This document shows positions 46,455 through 59,451 of a DNA stretch of 64,000 bases, piece by piece; position 1 is the stretch's first letter; every line of letters starts with the position of its first letter. The notes below the pieces were generated by a model. It was given only the letters and a program-made list of their open reading frames with translations. It was not told where the DNA came from and searched no databases. The position numbers and the translations under genes are program-made. Source of the stretch: Rotaria sordida (taxonomy: Eukaryota; Rotifera; Eurotatoria; Philodinida; Philodinidae); assembly GCA_905250125.1 (NCBI GenBank), contig CAJNOL010000463.1, positions 1-64,000 of the forward strand, read 5' to 3'.

Positions 46455-49400
46455 TTAGAGTTCAGTTGTATTTTCACTAGAATATTTTTGCTTCAATTTT
46501 TCTTTTTCATTATTAGCACCAGTTTCATCATTGTTATTTTGGGCAAGAAAATCTTTTTCATTAACTTCTTCAACTTGTAAATATCGTTCACCATCAACAT
46601 TAGTCCAATATTTATTTCTTGGTAAATTTCGTTCTTCAGTTTCCATTTCATTTTCAATTGCAAATACAATACGTGCTCGTTCTAAATACCTATATATTAA
46701 AAACAAATTCAAATTTTACAATAAAAAAAAAAATATATATGTATATATATGGGTGAATTGCAAAATTATTGTACTTCCAAATGTAAAACTTTAATAACTT
46801 CAGTTCCTCTTGGTCAATCTTTATGAAAATTTCAGGTTATGCTTCCGTAGTTAATGCTCACTACCACACAAAAAATCACGAATTTATCACTAACCCATCC
46901 TGAGATACTCTATACACAAGGTTAAAAAGATTGACTTTTGCTACCATCTATTGATAGAAAATGATTCATACTTGATTGGTTTCCTTGCCATTTGAATTTT
47001 GACAGTTGGTGATATTTATAGTTGACAGTGTATACGTTGTGGATACGAGACTGATTGGTTCTTTCATCACAGCTTATATTACATTTTTTTCTGAATATCA
47101 CATACACCGTCCATGCTCAATATGATGTCACACGAGAATTAAAAACGCCTTTACTGTATAATAAAGCATTCAAAATTTATCGGATGGGTTTTGAATGAAG
47201 GCTTATCAATGGAGGATAAAACCACGAAAGACGATGCTAAACTTTTACTTATTCTTGTTAAGAAAGGGATACCAAATATAATTGTCACACGAGATTCTTT
47301 GGAAAACTATTAGTTAAGATTTTTATGTGTATAACTGCCTCATAACTAACGCTGATGTAAATACATTACAAGTTACTTGATTTCCTGTTCAAGTAACTAT
47401 CAAAACCCGTGCAAGTACCCTCTAGTTTATTTTTCAGATTTCACACACACACAAATTCAGTGATTGTATATAACAAATAACACATTATTAGAATTGTATG
47501 ATCTAGCTTTATTGAATCAGACTCTCAATTACATTCGAATGATTTAAGCAAAGTTGTTTCTATATATAAACTGAAATATTTTCAGTGCATTCTGTAAAAC
47601 TCCCGTATTTAAGTAATTTTTTGACATAACAGCTATACAGTAGCATTGAAGGATTTTTCATAGATTTTTCAATGATTTTCGTATATCAGAGCCATACTTA
47701 AAGTGGTAGTCGGGAAAATTTATTCTTTTTCTCTTCTCATATAGTACAACTTTCAAATCGAAAATTTTTTTTCATGCGTTTTCTTTCCTCAAAACGGTAC
47801 AATAATTTTGCAATTCATCCATATATATATATATATAAATAAATAATTTCTATTTACTAACCATACTTGTGTTGCATCTTCAATAATATTTCCATATGTA
47901 TCACCCATCATAGCAACAAGTAAATTAAGTAATAAAATTGTTACAACAATTATATAAATGATAAGAATTAATACATTCAAGTAAGCATATCTTGTAGCTG
48001 TATAAGCATCAAGATCAAAATCTCCTAACGTGCCTAAAAAACATTGTTTAATACTAACAATGAAACCAGTAAAACCTAAAATAGAAAAAAAAAAAGATTT
48101 CATCTTAATATTTTCTTTTATTTATTTTCTTACCATTATAATTAAATAAAATGAAAAATGTTTGTGAAAATCCCATAAGAAATACTACATAAATAATGCA
48201 AAATCGAAGAACATCATTAAAAAGCATTTCATATATCATCACAACAAATGGACCAGTTAATCGAAATGCCATAACAAAAAAAAGCATATAACCCCAACCA
48301 AGTAATGATGCTATTGCTAAACATGGGATTTCAGCTTCCATACCTATTATTCGTAGAATATTAACCGTATAAATAGATGCACAAAATGAACATGCTAAAC
48401 AATTTTCAAGAAAAGCAGAACCCTATAGTTAAAATTAAATAATATATGTATATATATAAGAATATATATATATAAATTAATTTTACCGCTGTTTGAAAAT
48501 ATTTTCGTATACCTAAAGTTCTTATCTCTTTAAGTTCACCTTTGCCTTTCCATATAGCTCCTGCTAAGACCAATAAACGACCTATACTACATATTGTTTG
48601 ACAAATTATTCCTGGTGATTCAACACTTATTGTTACTGCGTCATCACCTTCACCTTCAGTCTACAAAAGAAAAACAAAAAAGAAAAATTTAAATCAAAGA
48701 TTAACATATATCAACTTGATTTAGCAATACGAACGAATAATTTTATGCAATATATTTCAAACTTGTCTACATATTAAGAACTTTTATATCATTTTCAAGA
48801 TTGATCGTCATTATTTTTTTGTTTTCGATATTAATTAGAGCAGTTTTTTCTACTTGTAGTAGTTCAAAGTCGTAGACGCAATTCATATAAATTAATTGCG
48901 TAATCAGAAAAAATCTGCAAGAAATAGGTGGCTCAGCCTTTCCAATAGACTCTAGTCGTCTGAGAAATGTATATGATGTGCTAGTCACCGTATACAAAAA
49001 AGCCAGAAAAAGGTATCTCATATGTAGCCACCGTTGAAGAGATTTCACCAAAATAAGGGAAATAGTGTGAAATGAGTCAAGGTCATGGGCAGGAGAGTCG
49101 TCATGATCAACCAATAGAACTGAGCGTTGGTAAAGTATGGAAGTTCCATGTTTTACTGAAGCTGAAGCCCATTGGTGTATCATTATGACTCTTGCGGTCT
49201 TGATGTATTTCCCACTGTTTTCTCTTATCTCGGTATCATACTCATATCTTCGAAGTGACTATCCAATTTCGATTAGAAAAAATTTCATTGAGGGTATCAA
49301 AGTACGGTTCGGTCGGATCGGGGCCTGGATCCGAAAATTTTGTACACGATGCACTAAACCTTCTGGCAATATCTGCATGGGAGGTGGAGACCATTTTTAA

Positions 49401-52400
49401 CGCTTCCAGAGAATAGCCCAAGTCTTTTTTTAAGCAAAACTCAATCGTTTGTAGCGGAAGGGACAGGTCTAAAGCCTTTAGAGGAGCCTAAACCCTTCTA
49501 GTCCTTGTCTGATTACGTCACTAATAAAAAGCAATCTATTGGATAATGCTTCATTAACTATTAACTGTATCTTTCCCAATGATGAGCCCATCCAAGGGAC
49601 TTCTTGGGGAGTGCCTTTTTTCGTGATTTTATTCTACAAAGTGTATAAATATTTTAAAATATGTACAAAGCTATATGCATTGACAGAGGAGACATACAGC
49701 TAAATAATTGGTTCCAGGAATGTCTATCTAATACAAAGAGAAAGAAAATCAAAGAATAAATACTAAATGCTTTGCATTTCAGAATAGAAAATAAAAATAG
49801 ATTATTCAAAAGTACGATTTATGAACGGAGCTCCGAATCAAATTTTATTATTTAACATATACTTTTCTTTTTATAAATAAGATGCTCAACGGTAATTATG
49901 ATATTTTCATAAAGAAAAAATAATATTTTCTTTTTATTTAAATTGACCTGAACAATGTCATCAATAGGTAAATATAAATCTTATCAAATAAATAATTTTT
50001 TTTTTCTAAATTTAGATTGAACTCAGCAAAATGATCAAGAGTAAATATTAATTCAAGTGAGTGAATATTTTCCTTGCTTTTTCGATAGAAGAGCTGGAAG
50101 AGAAGAAAAGGACGTAGTGAAGATCGAAAAGAAAGCAATAGAGCAAAAAATTTCAGTATAAAATGCATTGGAAGATTCCATAAAAGCTTCGATGAATATT
50201 ACAAGACTTTACAATAAGATCATACAAGAATGGTACTGTACGATTCGATCAGAAATGCTGGTTTTAAGATTGGCATATAAAATCGTACAAGATCTTTTGA
50301 TCTGAGTATCTGTGCTGGATGAATCTATGAGGTTTCTACCACTTTTATGAAAAAAAAAAAATTTTCTTTCAGAACATGGACATAGAATACCTTTCTTCTA
50401 CAAAGTAGTAGAAATCCTCATGAATTTACTCTGCTATTATTTTGAAAGTTCTTTTGCTAGAAAGATATTGAAAGTTTATTTTGTTGAAAATACGGATGAA
50501 AAACAACGACGAAGGAGCATAGAAACCTTTGTAAAATCACACGAATACGGCATTCAGTGATATATAAAGGGCGATATTCGCACATTCCCTTGGAACATTC
50601 CTATGCAAGGGACTCACTAGTGACTGATACCGTCATTCTCTAAACAATCCCTAGAAGTTCCCGATAAATTCTCAGGGAATCCCGACAGAGAGTCCCTGGA
50701 AAATTTTATTACGGACTCCGAGAAGATTTGTTATGAGAGAATTGACTAGGAACGTACCCTCATGTAGATATTAAAGGTTAATCATGTGGGTAAATTTTTT
50801 TTAAATTGTTCAGTCATTGAATTCAACTTTCAAGTTTAATGTGTGTGACAGATTCAAGCGTATTGAATGAACATATAGAAAAGAAAATATCATAACTAAA
50901 ATATGATATTATTTTATATTAACTCATATTTTGGATTTCTTTTATTTCATCTATTGTAATTTCAATATTTTTTTTCTATAATTGACAAATATCATTAATG
51001 TTAATAATCTAGATTTTTCAACATCGAATTATTATAGTAAAGAAAAATAAAATCTATGTATTACCGTTTCTGTTCGTGTTTGATCAAGTATAGTTGTAAT
51101 AAGAAATATTAATAAATACGACAATGTAATAAGAAATCGATTAAAAAAAATTCGTCTAGCAAATCGTTCCCATTTTTTATTAACTAAATCAATCATACGT
51201 GGATGCATAACAAGTTCAACATGGGCATTTTGTACAATTAATTCAAGTGCACCAACAGGTGTTTCAAGATTCTAGAAAAAAAGAAAATAACAATAATTTT
51301 TAATGAAAAAGAAATTTAATATCAAATATGTTTTTTTTAAAATGTTTTTACCCCTTCTCGAAAATCTAAATCGACTTGATCAAGTGGATAAAGTACACAT
51401 GCAACAGGTCCAAAACTCCATTGAGTTATTTTACGTTCCTCAAGTAAAAATGCAAACATATCAGCTTGACCTAATTTAGCAGCTAATGTTAATGGTGTAT
51501 AACCATCTTTATTTAAGCGTTTCCATAATGGAGTAACGTGAGCTTTCTCTAATTGATAATATTCATCATCATCTTCATCACTTGACTCGTCTTCTGCTTG
51601 TTCTTCTAACCAACGTTGTTTAAATGTAGTATACATTTCCGGTAAATTACGAATCACAAGTAAATGTAATATATTATTTCCATTTGAGTCAACCTATATG
51701 ATTCATAAATTTAGCAAAAAGAAAATAAAAATGATCATATGAATAACAAACTGCATCCATAGAAGCACCATATTTAAGTAAAATTTCTGCTATATTCCAT
51801 TGATTAGTACAGCAAGCAAATGCCAATGGACTTTCACCATAATAACAAGGTCGACCTCTAATGAAAATTTTTTTTTTTATATTGATTTGTAAATAAATAT
51901 AAAAACATACACTCGAAAAAAATGTCCACTAGCAGCTGCTGTTAATTGTTGTTCTTCATAGGCTTTATTACGTTCATCACCTAATAACCATTCAACCATA
52001 GTTGGATTTCGTTTAATAATTGCAATATGAAGAGGTATTTCACCATAATATTCCTAAACAAAAAATAATAATAATAATAATTTTTTTTAAATAGAACACA
52101 AAAAAAAAGTATTAATAAAATTTTCTTTTTTAATTTACAGCTAGATTATAGATTTGTGTTATTGTATGTGGAAAATTTGTCATTAAATATCGAGCCAACT
52201 TAAGATGAGCTTCAGTTCCATATAAAAGTAACATATGAATAGGACATTCTCCAACAGGACCACGTGCATCAGCATGATTTGGATTATCCTCAAGAAGACG
52301 TTTTAATGCAGCTTCATCTGCTTTACGTACAGCTTCCCAAATAGTTCCACCTTTACGTGAATTTTCTGTTTGTCGTTCGACTGCTGATAATACTGATTCA

Positions 52401-52504
52401 TCTTCATCTGGTTTTCGTTTTTCTGCATTACTTCTTTTCCTTGCCCCATTACCGATTAAACCAGTCCATATATAAGATATTAATGATGAGTCACTATCGG
52501 TCAT
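46455..52504 (-). CDS. TRPV-type cation channel, nine exons, 691 aa
   Basis: Plasma-membrane cation channel of the TRPV subfamily (vertebrate TRPV5/6 and invertebrate OSM-9/Nanchung relatives). Exons 52504-52139, 52053-51911, 51857-51752, 51693-51352, 51271-51065, 48660-48487, 48422-48134, 48075-47862, 46689-46455. Ankyrin repeats cover about 60-350 (GECPIHMLLLYG, GEIPLHIAIIKRN, GESPLAFACCTNQW, GNNILHLLVIRN, GYTPLTLAAKLGQ). An acidic insert (EDESSDEDDDEYY) interrupts the fourth to fifth repeats. The pre-S1 segment and S1 are in exon 5, S2 in exon 6, S3-S5 in exon 7 with TGPFVVMIYEMLFNDVLRF, and the pore loop and S6 in exon 8, including ILLLNLLVAMMGDTY. The filter region reads GTLGDFD, unlike the usual TIGMGD. 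The 2.4-kb intron 5 and 1.2-kb intron 8 carry repeats. Divergent from the TIR-SAM gene. Confidence 0.92.
46743..47829. mobile_element. 1.1-kb element with 31-bp terminal inverted repeats filling TRPV intron 8
   Basis: Left end 46743-46774 (TATATATGGGTGAATTGC, then AAAATTATTGTAC) and right end 47797-47829 are inverted copies with one mismatch. Short TA/TATATA runs flank both ends, compatible with a TA target. Together the ends bracket nearly the whole of intron 8 (46690-47861). No transposase-like frame inside; presumably non-autonomous. Confidence 0.65.
48661..51064 (-). other. Long intron 5 of the TRPV gene
   Basis: Donor GTAATAC, acceptor TTTTGTAG, phase 0. It contains repeat family R1 copy 4 at about 48930-49370. 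A less A+T-rich patch at 50560-50740 with several CCCT/AGGG-type short inverted motifs looks like another old insertion. No exon recognised. Confidence 0.7.
48930..49370 (+). repeat. Dispersed repeat family R1, copy 4, interrupted
   Basis: Its left part (48950-49025) and right part (49236-49362) align with consecutive parts of copy 1 at 24530-24720. About 200 bp of unrelated, less A+T-rich sequence lies between them, suggesting a secondary insertion or a deletion in the other copies. Confidence 0.6.
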
Positions 52505-53192
52505 AATTATAAAAAGTACCCTTGTTATTATTGCAAATATCTATTGTCCAATTGAGATAACAAATCTACTGATTTGCTTTTGTATTTTTTTTTCCTATTC
52601 TTTAGTTTGTTTCTTGCTGATTTGATTTATGTTTATGCGCATTTGGTATATATCATCACTCACGTTGATCAGTAGAGCGGAACACGAAACAAAAAAAAAA
52701 ACCACTTCGATATGAAGGACATATGTAGTACGAATGATTGAAATAAAAATATGTGAATAAAATAATATCTTTTTTTTTTTAAATATAAATTTAACAAAAT
52801 TAATATTTCGATGTTCATCAATCGTATCAATAAATATGTACATATATATATATATATATATATATGTATTCATTTTTGTGTATCATTTAAGTCAAAGACA
52901 TTTCAAGGTCTTTTTCGTTTTTGAAATGTGTCATATCATATTTTTCTTTCTGTCAACAAGAATAGGTTGTCTATCTATAATTATTGCTTTTTACCTACTA
53001 TATATGATTCTTATTATAATAGAATCAAAGTAAAATATGCATTATCAAACGCGATACGCATAAACAAACCATTGAAACCTTACATAAATACAGTAGAACT
53101 AAATATTGATAAAAATACGTTTTGTTTTTATATATATTTACACATAAAGTAAAACTAATATATTATTCATAATTCAAAAAACAATTCTACAA
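52505..53192. promoter_or_regulatory. Divergent promoter region, TRPV / TIR-SAM genes
   Basis: A 688-bp interval between two divergent starts. It includes a TA dinucleotide run at about 52841-52865. Both 5' leaders and promoters must lie here. No specific element recognised. Confidence 0.55.
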
Positions 53193-56100
53193 ATGTTTCA
53201 TAAATCAACAACATCACCTGAAGAATATTTTTCAAGACATAATCGATCACGACCACAACAAGGAGCCTTCAGTGGTCAAGATACTTCTACTAAACAGTTT
53301 TCTTTAAGTCATTCATATTCGATTACTGATTATGGTCGACAAATCTTTAACAATGCACAAACAATTTCGCCAGATGAATTAGCACATATACTTAATAAAC
53401 TTGACCGTATAATAAAACATTCTCATGGTGAACAACAACTTGCAAATTTCAATGATATTATTCTTGCACTTATATCTGTTCGTTCATCAATATTAGTATC
53501 AGTTGCTCAACATAAATTTTTTACTTTATTACAAAAACCATTTAGTGAAATCATTGATCTATGGTTTCATGAAACTAAATTAAATGAGAATCAATCATTA
53601 TTCTTTCGAATTATACCTAAATTGTTAAAAAGAATATTTAAACATACTCATGGTGATGATTTCTATCCATCATGGTTACTTGATTCATCATTTCTTGAGA
53701 TTATTGGTAGTTCTTTTACAAATCTATCAAAATCGGAAAAAGATTTTTTGGAAAAAAGTCAAATTGAGTTAAAACATTTTACACGTTTATTTGATATTTA
53801 TATTGATTATCAAGAAAGATCGAATGAAAATAATTTTTCTAATAAACATACATTAATTGAATTAATTGATCCTATTCTACATTGTCTTTCTTCACATCAT
53901 TATATTGATTTATTTGACATAACAAATATAACCAAAAGAACAATGGGAAAAGAAGAAAGATTTTTTCTTTTAAAATGTCCATCATTTCTTCTATCTTATA
54001 ATGGTATACGATTCTTTTATTTTTATCAATAATAAGGACTAAAAAAAAAAATCATTTTTATTTTTATTTTAGGTCCTCGTAGTGATCAAGTAATAAATAG
54101 TTTACTTTCAGCAATGTTACCTCTATATATTGATATATTTAATAAAATAATTCCTCAAATAAATGAATGGACTAGTTCAACTTTTCAAGCTGTAAATTAT
54201 CTATTGAAAATGGTCAATCATAAATCAGCAAATATAGAAACTATCATTGAACATCTATCCTTTATTGATCATATATTAACTTTAGTTAATACACCAAAAT
54301 TGTACAATAATCTTGAAGAAACATTATCTAATCCAGAGACAAGATTGATCGATACAGCTGCTAGTTTTCTTGCTAAAATAATGGATGAACCAACAATTTT
54401 AAGCTATGTCAAGCAAAAGAACGTGACATCTTCATTTCTTCGTTTAACATCTGTTCGATATCAGCCATTACATGATAATATTCATCAGATTCTTTCTCAA
54501 ATAACAAGTGAAAAGGATATAAAATCAATGGCTAATCCAGGTAGTTTACTTTCAACAACTGTTCAATCATTAAAAACTGTAATTAATGAAAATAGACATG
54601 ATGAAACTCATGTTGAACAATTACTTGATACACTCAAAGGTAAACTAAATTAAACACAACAATAAATAAATTCGACATTATTTTCTTAAGGTCTTGTTCA
54701 ACATGATCAAATGAAAGAAGAAGTACTCAAACAAGATGCTCTTCCATTTCTTCTGGATTGTGCGAATAACTTCTTTGGTGAAAAATTAAAATTACTATTA
54801 GAAACTTTATGGTCGTTGTCATTTTTGAAAGACGCAGCACATGAAATTCGTGATCGTCCTGATGTTATAGAAAAAATTCAAACAATATCACAAACTACTG
54901 AGGATGAAGCAGTGAAAAAAGCATCTGAAGGACTTAATTGGAAACTAGTAGAAGGTACTAAAAATATTCCTATAATTTTTTCGAAAGAAAATGCACGGAC
55001 ACATCTCTTGTCCTAATAACAATTGAAGGAGAGAATACGTTGTTATGAAATCAAAAACTTTTGCTTCCTAATAGGCATCTTCTTTAGAAAATTCTTGGCT
55101 ACGAATCTGAATTATTTAGCAATTATGTTTATAAATATGTTTTTAGAACCAAAATTTTTGAAAAAACTTGCAAAACAACAACAAGAAGAAAATAGTAAGA
55201 GTCCTAAAGTAATTGAAACAACAGAAGTCATCGTTGGAGAGGATGGAAAAAAACAAGTTATAACTAAAACAATACCAGCTAGTGATGCACTACCCGAACG
55301 AATATTTGACTATGATATGATGATTTCTTATTGTCATGCAGATAAAGATTTAGTATATAGAATTCATAAATTTCTCAAAGATCAAGGTTTTAAAATATGG
55401 ATTGATCTTAATAATATGTTTGGTCCAGGTAAAAATAAAAGAAAAAAGATTGTTTTGCTATAAGTAAACAGGTTTTTTTTTTTTTGTAATAATATTAATC
55501 TTTAGCAATGAATGCTATGGCTGAAGCTGTTGAAAATTCTGAATTTGTAATTATGTGTATGTCTGAATCATATAAAAAAAGTACATATTGTCAAGCTGAA
55601 GCTGAATATGCATTTAATTGTAAACGACGTCTAGTTCCATTAATTGTTAGACCAGGATATAGAGCAGATGGTTGGTTAGGTTTTATGATTGGTTCACGAA
55701 TTTATGTTGATTATGGTGGTTTTGATTTTGATATAGCATGTGAAAAATTAATGACTGAAATTCATCTACAAAAAAAAAAAGCACTTCCACCCAAACAAAT
55801 TGTACTTTCTCATCATGAAAAACCAATGGAAACACCATTAGTACAAACAAAAGTTGAAGTACCACCCGTAGTTTATACATTATCAGAAATATATACGAAA
55901 AGAACAATTGCATTACATTTTAAATCTCGTCCTATTCATGTTTGGACAGAATCAGATGTAGCCGATTTTCTTTATAATCAACATTTAAATGAATTTATTC
56001 CTTTATGTGAAAAAATGGATGGTCCTGCATTAATACAATTATATAAAATGTGTGAATCACAACGTAATGAAACATATGCTTTACTCAATGGTGAATTGAA

Positions 56101-56422
56101 ATCGATACAACATATAAAATTACCTCTTGGAGTTTATACACGATTTTTAAGTGTTATGGAACAAGTAGTTACATCTTTCCTAGCATCACTTTCTTATCCA
56201 CCAATTGTAATAGAACCACCGAATTCTCTTCCACAAATTGAAGAAATAACTTCAATTAGGTCATCTCACTCACGTATGACTCCATCCTATGATATCTTAA
56301 TTACTTCAAATGCTCCTCCATTACAAATATTAGAAATGGTTCATAATTGTGTTCTTCCAGTAAAACAAAGATCTTATAGAGAACATCGACATAAACGTAA
56401 ACATAAGAAAAAATCTTTTTAG
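53193..56422 (+). CDS. Alpha-solenoid / TIR / SAM protein, five exons, 946 aa
   Basis: Exons 53193-54003, 54073-54639, 54691-54954, 55147-55428 and 55506-56422; all four introns (51-192 bp) are in phase 1. Residues of about 50-545 are helical and armadillo/HEAT-like (for example ASFLAKIMDEPTILSYVKQ, NNFFGEKLKLLLETLWSL). A TIR domain occupies about 601-720: FDYDMMISYCHADKDLV, KIWIDLNNMFGP, FVIMCMSESYKKSTYC670. Glu673 in CQAEAEYAF is at the position of the catalytic Glu of TIR NADases such as SARM1. A SAM-like domain follows at about 785-850 (VWTESDVADFLYNQHL, LPLGVYTRFLSVM). The C-terminus is Lys/Arg/His-rich. The order solenoid-TIR-SAM differs from SARM1 (ARM-SAM-SAM-TIR). A role in NAD-based immunity or axon-type degeneration is inference. 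AATAAA at 56597. Confidence 0.88.
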
Positions 56423-59400
56423 TATTTTAAGAATTATTTTGTGACATTTACTTATTTGAGTGAAAATTTAAAATATAAAAAAAAGAAAGAAAAAAACAAA
56501 ACATCGAATAGATTATTTCAATGAAGAAATTTTAAATTTAGTTTCTTTCTTTTTTATTTATTGTAGAACAGAAAATTATTAAAATCATTTTTAATGAATA
56601 AATTTATATATGAATTATTACATTTTTTTTTTCTCTCATTATCGTAAGCATATTAAAATTAAATAATATATAGTATAAATAAAAATAATTGACTTTTAAA
56701 TAATTGTTTAAAAATAATAATAATTAATTTTTGATACCTGAGATATATATATTTTCTTTTAAGTATACATTGAAAACAAACAATTAATATTATCATTTAC
56801 TTTTGTTAACTAATAGATTATATAGAATTGTATACATCATATAGTAATCGAACATACAATTGATTCAATGATCAACTTTAATTATTGATATTTGATTGAT
56901 AATTTCTTTTGAATATAATCAAATCAAGGTTTAGTATTTTACTAGCATATTAAGTAATCATTAATCACCTTATATTTGTTATCCTCTACAAGGCTTCGTA
57001 TGCATGATAATTTTAAATATTTCTTTCAATAATGTTTTATATAATTTAAAAATTTATTTTTGAATTTTAAAAAATTTCTATCATAAACGAGGAAATACGA
57101 AACAAAAATTATTCGAATAACAAAACAAAAATTGTTATTTAGAAAAACACATAGCAATAGTTGTCTACTGATTTAGATAACTATCAATAGTATCAACAAA
57201 ACAGAATGTTTCATTATCTAATCAAGCTAAGCCTGTTATGGAATTACATAAATAAATATTTAATAGGAAAAAAAAACAACAATCATCAAAAATAAAATAT
57301 TTTTCATAAAATAGCTTTTATTTTGTATCACTGTGATAGATTATCAGATATGTATTAATACTCACTCATGCAAGGTTTCATTGCTAAAGACTAAATAAAA
57401 GTGAATCATAGATTGATATATATGATAATACTTCATATTATGAATAATTGGTTAGTTGATTGGTAATCGATGACATACAGTATATTTTATATCAGATATC
57501 TCGGAGAAAATGAACCTTTTAATATTTTATTGACATCGTCCTTGATTTTATTTGTTCACATTTTATTTTTTTTCTCAAAATATTTCTATTTTCATCCTCT
57601 ACAAGAATCTATATATCGTATCACAGTCAAATGTATCTTGTCTTTATTATAAAATGAAAAAATGAAGATCTACGAAAAGTAGGTCGTTACATATAAAAAG
57701 GATGATAATTCAACCAAGATTTTTAATGATTGAAATGATTCTTTTGGGTTCATCATTACATAAAAACGGTGCACAATGATCCTTGACATCAGTTCTATCA
57801 AGCTATCGTCAACTCCGCCGAATAATCTACAGATCATGCGAATTAGTAAAATGATTTAAAAAATCAATCACAAATTCAAACAAAAAAAGATAGCGTCAAT
57901 TGGAAGTTTAGCTTAAGAATACACTATATCCAGAACAAATGCTCATGGAATATTAAAAAAAGATCTCAAACTTCACGCTTAGAAGAAGACAATCGAATTA
58001 TGACTTATTGATGAACCCATACATAGATGAACAAAATTGACATATTAGGTTCGCAACAGTTTTCGAAAAGAGAATACAATGCAGGTTTTGTTTTCAGACG
58101 AGAAGTGTTCGACATCGACGGTATATACAAATATAGAGAACGTATATACACTAAAATAAAATATGTCCCATTCATGTATCATTATAGTGAGTATTTTTTT
58201 TTTTGTACATGCAGTTACATGTAACCAGCTCAATTGAACATACTAACCTTAAGACACTTAGATCTTAAGATCTGATCGCTTGAGTTTGAAGAATAAGTAC
58301 CATTAATTTAAATCAAACTGAAAAAAAAATAGTAATTACTTACTTCTGCGGAAAAAATGATAAATGCGCTGAAGAGTGGATTCGAGCCACATTTTCAAAA
58401 TGTATCGTATTTTGTGTTGCAAAGTATGACGTATGCGATACATTTTATTTTAGTGTGTATGCCTGTCAACCACCGTGTATCTTTCGTATTTCTCCGTATA
58501 TGATCGTTTACAACCATGCATGTTTGACTTGAGGAAAGTGATGGATTCAAAAAGATATGAAAATTTCCTGAAAAGATTATGGTATGATTAGATGTTTTTG
58601 CCAAAGGAATGACATCAGTGGTTATTTTGCGGCCAAGAGATATTAGTCCATGCTCAATGCATCTAAATAATTCTTCCTATAGTACTTAAATATGCAAATG
58701 AAGTCTTCGGAAAAAGATTAGATATTCCAATAGGATAGTTTAAAATCTCATATCTATCATTGAACATAACAATGATGCGAAGACAACTCTCCGTCTTCTA
58801 TTGACAAGAATCATTGGCAACTGAATAGTTTACATTTAAATTCATTGTATTATTTGATATGAAATGAATTTGCCAAATCCATCAAATGGGAAATAGTAAC
58901 ATCGAAAGGCGTTCTTATCAGAAACTTGAAATAAGAAGTTATTTTAAAAAGTTTTCACTTTAAACTATTCGTTTGAAGCATGTCTTTGAAAATGATGCAC
59001 GCTGTTTACATTAATAGGAAACATATCATTTTATAAAGAATGAAAAGACGATTTTTTTCAAAAAAAAAAAAAAAACCCTAAAAAAATGAATATTAAAAGA
59101 AATATCATTAAAATATAGAAAAGTTTATACGCCCTGAAATATTTGATATTACCAGTAGACGTTACAAAGTCGTCTGTCAGATGAACAAGTTACATAAATT
59201 ACAACATCACACTGTTCTCATACACGAATGACAATTAATATGTATCATCAACAGCAAATATATAAATGAGAACAATTGATGTTACTTAAAATGACAATGT
59301 ATTTGTCACAAGAACACCTTGCAGTTCTTGATATATACAGTAAAAATAATATTTAAATCATTAAAAATGAAATCATATGTTCAATTGGATAATTTTTCCA

Positions 59401-59450
59401 TTTAACTAAAATAAACATTTTGAAACTTTGAACAGCAGTGGACAACAGTA
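56423..59450. other. Gene-free 3 kb
   Basis: After the TIR-SAM poly(A) region no coding exon was recognised. Short open frames at 57470-57652, 58027-58224, 58045-58233 and 58395-58604 have no family character. Sequence around 58390-58530 is less A+T-rich and resembles parts of the glucosyltransferase intron at 15570-16050 weakly. Confidence 0.5.
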
Positions 59451-59451
59451 C

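Noticed and set aside
49137..49400. Plus-strand 87-codon frame in TRPV intron 5
   Set aside because: Falls inside the interrupted R1 repeat; other R1 copies do not keep the frame open.
52836..53152. Hydrophobic frames upstream of the TIR-SAM gene
   Set aside because: Generated by the TA dinucleotide run and A+T-rich promoter DNA.
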